From Bradyrhizobium algeriense (GTDB taxonomy: Bacteria > Pseudomonadota > Alphaproteobacteria > Rhizobiales > Xanthobacteraceae): 64,000 nucleotides of DNA. Below the pieces are notes generated by a model. The model made no database searches. It worked only from the letters and a program-made list of their open reading frames with translations, and was not told where the DNA came from. A program made the position numbers and the translations under genes. The DNA is taken from the NCBI RefSeq assembly GCF_003062295.1, contig NZ_PYCN01000003.1, forward strand, positions 62,001-126,000. The letters are read 5' to 3'. Below are positions 57,386 to 64,000 of the stretch, in pieces; within the stretch, counting starts at the first letter, position 1; each line of letters begins with the position of its first letter.

Positions 57386-58255
57386 TTAAGCCGAGGCCGC
57401 GATCTCGGTCGCGAAGTTGCGATAGGAGTGCAGCGGGCGGCCCAGGATCTTGGTCAGACGCTCGACGTCGCCGACCTCCGGGATCATGCCGTCGCTGACA
57501 TAGCGCTCGGCCATCAGGCGCATTTCATAGGCCATCCACTTCGGCAGGAAGTTCGCCAGATTCTGCTCGAACCCGGTGGGATCATCGCCGCCATAGGCAA
57601 CCGGACGGCCCAGGACGTCGGACCAGATCGCGGCCACGTCCGAACCAGTCAGCGTATCGGGGCCGACCAGATTGATGGTTTCGATCGGCAGCTTGCCCGA
57701 AGCCTGCTCGCGACGGATCAACTCGATCGCTGCGACCTCGGCAATGTCGCGGGCGTCGACCATGGCGATACCCTTGCTACCGATCGGCATCGGATAGACG
57801 CCGTGGTTGAAGATGACGTCCTTGATCATGAGTTCATTGTCGATGAAGTAGGCCGGACGCAGGATCGTGGCGCCAAAACCCATCCGTTCGATCATCCGCT
57901 CGGCGCCGGACTTCACCGCGAAGTGCGGCACGTTCACGAAGTGATCGCTGTGGATCACCGACAGATAGACGACCCGCTCGACGCCTGACTCCCGAGCAAT
58001 GTTCAGGGCGATGAGCGCCTGGGTGAATTCGTCTCCCGCCACCGCATTGAGCAGAAACAGCGTGTTCACGCCGGTGAACGCGGTGCGCAGCGCGTCGATA
58101 TCGAGCAGGTCGCCTTGCACGACCTCCACACTGGCCGGAAAGCTGGCCTTCGAGGTATCGCGGACGAGGACGCGCACGTCGGCGCCGCGCTTGACGAGTT
58201 GCTGGACGACTTGGCGGCCGACACGGCCGGTGGCGCCGGTAACGAGGATGGTCAT
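57386..58255 (-). CDS. NAD(P)H-binding NmrA-like SDR protein
   Basis: A 289-residue atypical SDR. The Rossmann motif ILVTGATGRVGRQVV starts the protein, followed by VRVLVRDTSKASF, VVQGDLLD and NTLFLLNA; the rest matches the NmrA/QOR2-like quinone reductase group. The ATG at 58255 follows GGAG by 8 bases. It is divergent from a LysR gene over an inverted repeat and is therefore likely its target. Confidence 0.93.
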   Translation of the reverse strand: MTILVTGATGRVGRQVVQQLVKRGADVRVLVRDTSKASFPASVEVVQGDLLDIDALRTAFTGVNTLFLLNAVAGDEFTQALIALNIARESGVERVVYLSVIHSDHFVNVPHFAVKSGAERMIERMGFGATILRPAYFIDNELMIKDVIFNHGVYPMPIGSKGIAMVDARDIAEVAAIELIRREQASGKLPIETINLVGPDTLTGSDVAAIWSDVLGRPVAYGGDDPTGFEQNLANFLPKWMAYEMRLMAERYVSDGMIPEVGDVERLTKILGRPLHSYRNFATEIAASA

Positions 58256-58320
58256 GGGGATCACTCCGGTTTGGGGTCAAAAGACACCCTGTAAATGAGT
58301 GATCCACATTCTTCCCAATA

Positions 58321-58344
58321 GACGTTATATTTGGACATACCGTC
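58321..58344. promoter_or_regulatory. Inverted repeat upstream of LysR and NmrA-like genes
   Basis: GACGTTATAT, TTGG, ACATACCGTC: the arms match at 8 of 10 positions. It lies just before the LysR start in the 95-bp intergenic region and is a candidate LysR binding site. Confidence 0.5.
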
Positions 58345-58350
58345 TCACTG

Positions 58351-59250
58351 GTGGAACACATGGACCTGCTCGCTCTGGCTGATTTCAATCTTGTCGCCCG
58401 ACACGGAGGGTTTGGACGCGCTGCACGCGCCGCAGGGCGGCCGAAGGCGACCCTGTCCCGCCGGGTCGCCGAACTGGAAGCCGCCCTCGACCTGCGCCTG
58501 TTCGAACGTGGCGCGCGCGCGCTGAAGCTCACCGAGGAAGGACGTGCGCTCTTCGAGCGCGCGGGCCGGTTGCTCTCCGAACTCGAAGAGACGGCGGCGG
58601 CGATCGCCTCGGGCGGTGAAAGGCCGCGAGGCAGGTTGCGGATCAGCGCCCCACTGCTTTTCTCGCAGACCGCGATGGGCAAGATTGCCGCCGGGTTCGC
58701 CTTGAAATATCCGGAAGTGAGGCTCGAGATCTCGACGGAAGATCGTTCCGTCGACATGATCGAGGAGGGGTTTGATTTGGTGATCCGTGTCGATCCGGAT
58801 CCAGACGATAGCCTGGTCGGCCGACCCTTCCTGCGCGATCGATTGGTGGCCGTGGCAAGCCCCCACCTCGCCCGGCCAGGCGGAGACGATACCGCTCCTG
58901 CCGTCGTGCGCTCGGCCGGCGATCGACTGGCCTGGAACGTGAAGACGCCCGCTGGCCGGGCAACCATCGCGATCGAGCCAGTCCTCGCTCTGTCGTCGCT
59001 CATCATGATCCGGGACGCGGTGCGAGCAGGCGTCGGCGCCGGCCGCCTCCCCGTGTCGCTCGTGAGTCACGATTTAGCCGACGGCTCGCTGGTACACTGG
59101 GGAGATATCGAGAGAGGCGACATTGCCTTGTGGACGCTCTACCCATCCAGGCGGCTGCTAAGCGCTCGGGTGTCGGCGTTCCTCGACTATCTGAAAGCGG
59201 CCTTTCCAATGGGGACGCCTGACGAGTTGGCCGCCCATATCGGCAAGTGA
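58351..59250 (+). CDS. LysR-family transcriptional regulator
   Basis: A 299-residue LysR regulator with HTH GFGRAARAAGRPKATLSRRV (about residues 20-39) and a CrgA-like effector domain (VDMIEEGFDLVIRVDPDPDD). Translation may begin at the GTG at 58351 or the ATG three codons later at 58360. It is divergent from the NmrA-like gene, and another NAD(P)-reductase gene follows 63 bp downstream. Confidence 0.92.
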   Translation: MEHMDLLALADFNLVARHGGFGRAARAAGRPKATLSRRVAELEAALDLRLFERGARALKLTEEGRALFERAGRLLSELEETAAAIASGGERPRGRLRISAPLLFSQTAMGKIAAGFALKYPEVRLEISTEDRSVDMIEEGFDLVIRVDPDPDDSLVGRPFLRDRLVAVASPHLARPGGDDTAPAVVRSAGDRLAWNVKTPAGRATIAIEPVLALSSLIMIRDAVRAGVGAGRLPVSLVSHDLADGSLVHWGDIERGDIALWTLYPSRRLLSARVSAFLDYLKAAFPMGTPDELAAHIGK

Positions 59251-59313
59251 AGAATTATTGGATAATCGACGACTATCCGCATCCCTCCTAAGAGGACTTG
59301 CGCCGAGGTCTCG

Positions 59314-60027
59314 ATGAGCAAGGCTGGAGGAAACCGCGTCCTGGTTGTCGGAGGCACACGGGGTGCCGGGTGCCTGATCGCGCGGCTGCTGCACGAACGA
59401 GGCTATGACGTTCGCGTGCTGGCTCGCGATCCTGCCAGAGCTTCTGCCGAGCTCGGCTCCGCGTTTGAGGTGGTCGCCGGAGACCTCACGAAAGCGGAAA
59501 CGCTCCCGCCTGTATTGCGAGATGTGGACCACATCATCTTCACCGCCGGCGCGCCGAGCGGACGATACGCCTCGGAAAACCTCGTCAAGACGACAGACTA
59601 CGATGGAGTCATCGATACGCTCGCGGCAGCGCGAAGCGCCGGGTTCCGGGGTCGCTTCGTCTATCTGAACTCGATCGGTATCAAGACGCACTCACTGGCG
59701 GGTTTCCTGATCAACCTGCTCAAGCGGAATACGCTGGTTTGGCGTCGACGCGTCGAAGACAAAATCCGCAGTAGCGGCTTGGACTACACGATTATCCGCG
59801 TCGGCTTCCTCCTCGACCGGCCGGGCGGCGAGCGTGCAGTCAATGTCAGCCAGGGCACCCTACCCCTGGCGTTTCGCAACCGCATTGCCCGCGCAGATGT
59901 TGCCGAAGCGTTCGTTGAAGCGATGCAGCATCCTCGCGCGTCACGCGCGACATTCGAAGTCGTGTGGGGCAAAGGTCTGCGGCGGGGGAGCTGGAGTGCC
60001 CTTCTCGATAACCTCAAGCCCGATTAG
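59314..60027 (+). CDS. NAD(P)-dependent SDR (NAD(P)H-binding) protein
   Basis: A 237-residue atypical SDR: NRVLVVGGTRGAGCLIARLL (Rossmann turn), then VRVLARDPAR, VVAGDLTKAETL, FVYLNSIGIKTHSLAG and YTIIRVGFLLDRPGG. The motif YxxxK is not obvious, as in NAD(P)H-binding SDR proteins. It follows the LysR gene and ends 18 bp before the guaA tail at 60044, so it is the last gene of a repeat-flanked cassette. Confidence 0.9.
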   Translation: MSKAGGNRVLVVGGTRGAGCLIARLLHERGYDVRVLARDPARASAELGSAFEVVAGDLTKAETLPPVLRDVDHIIFTAGAPSGRYASENLVKTTDYDGVIDTLAAARSAGFRGRFVYLNSIGIKTHSLAGFLINLLKRNTLVWRRRVEDKIRSSGLDYTIIRVGFLLDRPGGERAVNVSQGTLPLAFRNRIARADVAEAFVEAMQHPRASRATFEVVWGKGLRRGSWSALLDNLKPD

Positions 60028-60043
60028 GCCCGATGGGCCGAAA

Positions 60044-60079
60044 TCACTCCCACTCAATCGTCCCCGGCGGCTTGCTCGT
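60044..60079 (-). other. Duplicate of the guaA 3' end (candidate attachment site)
   Basis: It reads TSKPPGTIEWE followed by TGA on the minus strand; only the stop codon differs from the copy at 56878. It forms the left end of long-repeat copy B and lies 3.17 kb from the other copy in the same orientation. Confidence 0.7.
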
Positions 60080-60688
60080 CCGTGAACGCAATGCGGTTCT
60101 TCTGATTCAATTGTCAAACAGCGTGGGCACGAACCCACGTTCTCGCGGCACGAAATGCCCGAGCTATTGTTTTGATTTTACCCTCTCGAAAGACAGAGGG
60201 CGCAGGGAAGACCGGGTGCTCGCTGCACCCGCGGTCTCGCGTGCGATTTGCGCAAACAAAACTGCACACGAGCATACAGGGCAGCGGGAACACTCCGGCC
60301 TTCCCTGCGCAATGGCTTTACGGCTTACTTCGTGCTCTTCCCGGAGAACGGCTCTTTTGCCTCCGTCATCGGCGGGACACTTCCCGCCAACTTAGCGCCA
60401 GCACCGCGACGCCCGAACCACACGACTTCGCCGTACGCTTCCGGCGCGTACGTCTATCGCGCCCTCAGCGTCCACCGCATCTCACCGCGCGTTCGTGACG
60501 ATGGCCAACGCCCCTCATCTGCCGTGAGACGGGCGGAGTTATGCGACTGATTTGGGTGAGAACGAAAGCAGAATATTTTTGATTCCGGGGCTTGACGCGA
60601 TTTCTGAAAATCAGAAGTGATTTGCCCGTCACCCCAGTTTGTGACGCGGCCTTGAGCCACCGTTGCAATTTTGTGTTACCGTAATTCG
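60046..60688. repeat. Long interspersed repeat, complete copy B
   Basis: About 640 bp, the fullest copy. It runs from the guaA tail through the blocks shared with copies A, C and D to a GTTACCGTAATTCG tag at 60671-60688. It fills the whole spacer between the SDR gene and the NTPase gene and contains no gene that I support. Confidence 0.8.
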
Positions 60689-63600
60689 TCATTCCTTAGC
60701 TATTCGGTCTATCAGCCACGGCCGCACATACCTTCGAATGCGAACATCGCCTAGATCGTCGAGCACATTGCGCGGCAAGAGATCACTGTCGCTATCAAGC
60801 AGCCTCCGCGCCGGATGCTCGGCATCCAGCAGGTCGAGAAGTTTCAATGCGGCCAGCGGATCCCGATGCTCGAGCGCAATGGCTCCGAGCAGTAGCAGCG
60901 CCCGATGCGAATTCGAATGCCCTATCTGCTCAAGGATACGAACCGCGTCGGAGACTGGAAGATGTGAGCTCGCCAGCACGGTCGCGGACGCCGCCAACGG
61001 TGCTGGTAACTTCATCACCCTTTCAGCGGTAATCCGCGTGACAATGTCTTCCTCGACCATTGTTGCCGCGCTTAGCGCATCCATAGCATCGACGCGAATC
61101 CAGCCGAGTTCCTTCTTAGCGGCCATCGTCCAAATCTTCTTTCGGATATCAGGACCGCAAAGTTGAGCAGACGCAACTAGCGCATCGCGGCGGAGGCTCC
61201 GGTCCTTTGTCTCGCGAACCAAGTCGAGAAGCTCGTCGCCGAGCGCATCGGAAAGCGATCCATACGGCACGAGCGCATCTACCGCCTCGCGCGCAATCGG
61301 ATAGGATTCGGGCTCGTCATATTGCGGTTCGGTATCGGACCATTGGTCGCGGGTCAAGCGCATGAGGATTGGCAGATGGTCCGCATGCGGCCTGGACTGC
61401 AGCGCGCTGACCAGTGCGCGGCGAACTCGGCTACCCGGATCGGTTACGAGGTCGAGCAGCTTAGGCGGAAGCGGATCTTGTATCCTTGGCACCAGGTATT
61501 CGAGTGCGGCGCGACGCGCGTCGGCACGATCGTGATAGCGCGCGAGCCATATCAACTCTTCATTGTCAATTGCGATTGCCGCTTCAGTAGCTGCAACTGC
61601 GAGATCCTTATCCTTTGTTTCCGCGAGCCATCGTTGAATTGCGGCTATCGGAGCCGCGCCGCTCGCGATCATCACCGGGACGATCTTGTCGAGCACCGCC
61701 GGAGTAGAGGTGGCTGCAGCTTCCTCCAGTAATCCAAGCGCCGCAGCCCCTACGCCGTTCGGCCCTTTGTTCTTGAGACGAAGTGCACCGAATATCTCCG
61801 CCGCCTTCGGCGAGAGGGCATCGAGCACCGGCCCCACCTTTTGTATCCCATCCTTCGCACCTATCACACCTTGTGCCGCGTGAACATCGACGAGGAAATG
61901 AACAAACGCCGTGGTGGACGATCCTGCAAGAGCGGTAAAGCAATCAATCAATGTTGACTGGGCGGCGGCTGCAAGCGCGCAGCGAGCGAGCGAGCAGCGC
62001 AAGCGCTCGTTGCTCGGGTTAGACAGTATGCGCTCCGCAAGGTCCGGTTCGAGTGCGGCGTCCCAATATGCTCGCGCCGCATCCCAGCCTTCATGCTCGT
62101 CACCACTGGACCGGGTCGCTTCGAGGATAGCGCGCAGTTCCTCAATGCTTGGGGGATTCTGAGTGTGAGACACCTCCCTACCCCAATGCCAAGCTAGATC
62201 ATTTACCCTCGGATGGCTCGCCAGATCCTGCCAGCGGCCGGCCGCACGGATGGTCGTGATATAGGTATCGACCATCACCCCAGACGAATAGCTTTCATCG
62301 TCGTTGCCCGAGGTGTAATATTCTTCATAACTCTTGTCGTACTCACCGTCCTCGATGGCGCGCCATCGCTCCGTGGCCTCATCATCGGATTGTTGAATCG
62401 CAGCGAGATTGTCGAGTGCCTGGACGAGTACCGACTCATATCCACTAAGATCGCGAATGGCGCCTGCAGCAACCGCATCGACATTGTGGTCGAAACCGGT
62501 TCCGATCATTTCGTGCGCTACAGCTAGGAACGCCGGTGTCAGCCCGGTAGCTATCCGGTCGAGCTTCGTCAAGAAGCTCGGACCGAATCTGCCATTATCC
62601 CGCGGCAGTTGTTCGCGAACGAAGCGGCCTGCGATGACGGCGGATCGTGTGTCGGTCGAGATCCGTTCGTACCAGACATCACTGAACGCGGGCGGTTGCC
62701 AATTATCGATGAAGAATGACCCAGCCCGTCGCACCCCGTTGATGAACCAGCGCGCCAGCTCCGACGGCGTCGATTCGGTGCTTCCCACATCGGCCGCCAG
62801 CTGCAGCAAGGGCGGAAAGTCCGACGTCGGATCGACGAGTGCTTCCTCCAACCAACCATCGATTGCCGCCCGGCTCAAGTCGGTTGCGTCGAACGCCCCT
62901 TCTAGATCCTCGATCGTGGATCTGAGATCCGCCGCCGAATCCAGAACTCGCGCGGCGGTTTCCAGACCCCATGAGCGCTGAGTGCCAGCGAGCTCCGTCA
63001 GCGCTTGGATGAGCAATTGGAGAGCGGCTTCGTTGCGAGACCAATTTTCCTTGAGAAACGCTTCAAACCCCGCGCGAACACTTGGATGAGCGAAAGTTAC
63101 GATTCGTGCAGGTTGGCGAAGGTGCCGGGTCGCAACCAGGCGATCGACGGTCTTCTCCAGTCCATCGCCGAGCGCTGCATCGACTCTCCGCAACTGCCGC
63201 TGGAGTGCGGTCAGCTGCGCACGTTCGATTTGTCCCCGAGCGGCAAGCAGGCCCCACACGACGGCGGAGAGCCCGATCCTGTCAATCTGATCGAGATATT
63301 TAACGACGACGCCTTCGACCGCATCGCGGTGGGAGAGATCTAGAATGCGCCGACAAAATGCGTGATCCGCCTCGCTGGGCTCCGGTCCATCCGCGAGATT
63401 TCTGAAGAAGAGATCTAGCTCAAGCGGCGTTTCGAGGGCCTCAAGCGCTCCCTTTCGAAACTCCAGCGCTTTCGACTGGAGAACAGTAGCGAGGAGGTCC
63501 ATACGCCTATCATATATCTGGGCGAGTTCGCCGTTCCGGTAGTGGTCGGCGTCAAGCGCCAACGACCACCTTTTCAAGTCTTCGCCAGCGCGAGCTTGGC

Positions 63601-64000
63601 CGAGCATGTCGCTGCGCGAAGTCACAACATATCGGCGTTCCGGTCGCGCGTTTCTAAGCAACCGGGGCAGCTGCTCTGTCCAAGCCTCCGAACCGCCTCG
63701 CAGGCTGTACTGGCCCCAAGGATCCTCGACATAAAAAAGCGTTGGGCCTGTATCGATCAACCTTCGCGTGCTAGAAGGATCGTCGTTCGGATTAACGGTC
63801 ACGACGTCGAGCTTGCCGTCGCGTTTACGCGCCTCGTCGCACAGCGCTATCGCTGCGAGCGTTTTTCCAGTGCCCGATGGTCCTTTGATCACGATGGCAT
63901 TCTTAGCCTGCAGCATCGCTACCATATCCTCGAAGTTCGCAGGCGGGACGAAGGCTGCCAACTCCGCCGCGCTTGCAAGATAGCCGCCATGGCTGCGAAT
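60689..64000 (-). CDS. Large STAND-type P-loop NTPase with HEAT-like repeats (N-terminus outside window)
   Basis: The frame is open from the right edge to the stop at 60689, at least 1,103 residues, and has no stop between 63961 and 64000, so the gene continues beyond the window. About 45 residues in, the P-loop GPSGTGKT follows NAIVIK; the Walker B-like strand is PTLFYVEDPWG and RYVVTSRSDM is the sensor. This resembles novel STAND NTPases (nSTAND3 type). The C-terminal half is helical with HEAT-like repeats (RRAALEYLVPRI, SRVRRALVSAL). STAND proteins often sense phage proteins and trigger cell death; the effector domain would be N-terminal and unseen. Confidence 0.82.
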   Translation of the reverse strand: MRSHGGYLASAAELAAFVPPANFEDMVAMLQAKNAIVIKGPSGTGKTLAAIALCDEARKRDGKLDVVTVNPNDDPSSTRRLIDTGPTLFYVEDPWGQYSLRGGSEAWTEQLPRLLRNARPERRYVVTSRSDMLGQARAGEDLKRWSLALDADHYRNGELAQIYDRRMDLLATVLQSKALEFRKGALEALETPLELDLFFRNLADGPEPSEADHAFCRRILDLSHRDAVEGVVVKYLDQIDRIGLSAVVWGLLAARGQIERAQLTALQRQLRRVDAALGDGLEKTVDRLVATRHLRQPARIVTFAHPSVRAGFEAFLKENWSRNEAALQLLIQALTELAGTQRSWGLETAARVLDSAADLRSTIEDLEGAFDATDLSRAAIDGWLEEALVDPTSDFPPLLQLAADVGSTESTPSELARWFINGVRRAGSFFIDNWQPPAFSDVWYERISTDTRSAVIAGRFVREQLPRDNGRFGPSFLTKLDRIATGLTPAFLAVAHEMIGTGFDHNVDAVAAGAIRDLSGYESVLVQALDNLAAIQQSDDEATERWRAIEDGEYDKSYEEYYTSGNDDESYSSGVMVDTYITTIRAAGRWQDLASHPRVNDLAWHWGREVSHTQNPPSIEELRAILEATRSSGDEHEGWDAARAYWDAALEPDLAERILSNPSNERLRCSLARCALAAAAQSTLIDCFTALAGSSTTAFVHFLVDVHAAQGVIGAKDGIQKVGPVLDALSPKAAEIFGALRLKNKGPNGVGAAALGLLEEAAATSTPAVLDKIVPVMIASGAAPIAAIQRWLAETKDKDLAVAATEAAIAIDNEELIWLARYHDRADARRAALEYLVPRIQDPLPPKLLDLVTDPGSRVRRALVSALQSRPHADHLPILMRLTRDQWSDTEPQYDEPESYPIAREAVDALVPYGSLSDALGDELLDLVRETKDRSLRRDALVASAQLCGPDIRKKIWTMAAKKELGWIRVDAMDALSAATMVEEDIVTRITAERVMKLPAPLAASATVLASSHLPVSDAVRILEQIGHSNSHRALLLLGAIALEHRDPLAALKLLDLLDAEHPARRLLDSDSDLLPRNVLDDLGDVRIRRYVRPWLIDRIAKE

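Noticed and set aside
60033..60550. Open frames of about 100-120 codons inside the long repeat, also present in copies A and C
   Set aside because: They follow the repeat, change frame and length between copies, lack ribosome binding sites and family resemblance.

Overview
The window looks like a chromosome segment of Bradyrhizobium or a close relative (Alphaproteobacteria, Hyphomicrobiales, Nitrobacteraceae). The reasons are high GC, the alphaproteobacterial gene orders DUF177-plsX-fabH-ihfA-merR and glyA-nrdR-ribD-ribE-ribH-nusB-thiL, a membrane H+-pyrophosphatase, a Bug-type solute-binding protein, and interspersed palindromic repeats of a Bradyrhizobium type. The genus call is inference from gene order and remembered family features; no database was searched.

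Layout. 1-16.1 kb is a conserved core: a cold-shock gene, an integrase remnant next to tRNA-Pro(GGG), the fatty-acid/phospholipid block (DUF177, plsX, fabH, ihfA, merR), bamE, a Bug-type binding protein, hppA, a second cold-shock gene, and the riboflavin/one-carbon operon (glyA, nrdR, ribD, ribE, ribH, nusB, thiL) in which most genes overlap or nearly touch. 16.4-22.4 kb is mixed metabolism: GST, MFS transporter, aldo/keto reductase with divergent LysR, and an Rrf2-methyltransferase pair. Several start regions carry clear palindromes.

22.6-29.9 kb is a tightly packed five-gene operon: SWIM zinc-finger protein, DUF5691 protein, MoxR AAA+ ATPase, DUF5682 protein and VWA protein. It has its own sigma70-like promoter and is the best candidate for an undescribed system. 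A ParS/RES toxin-antitoxin pair with a textbook promoter-operator and a deformylase-like protein that has lost metal ligands follow it.

31.6-42.5 kb holds a secreted small protein, YdeI-like protein, amidase, SRPBCC-ArsR operon, and an RND efflux locus whose pump gene carries an internal deletion with frameshift. 42.5-64 kb is accessory DNA: repeated LysR plus NAD(P)-oxidoreductase modules, a spondin-RTX protein, NTF2-like proteins, an AraC and a TetR regulator, and many repeat copies. Three same-orientation copies of the last codons of guaA (42552, 56878 and 60047) suggest attachment-site scars of islands stacked at guaA, with the intact guaA predicted to the right of the window. The window ends inside a very large STAND-type P-loop NTPase with HEAT-like repeats, a plausible defence gene whose N-terminus lies outside.
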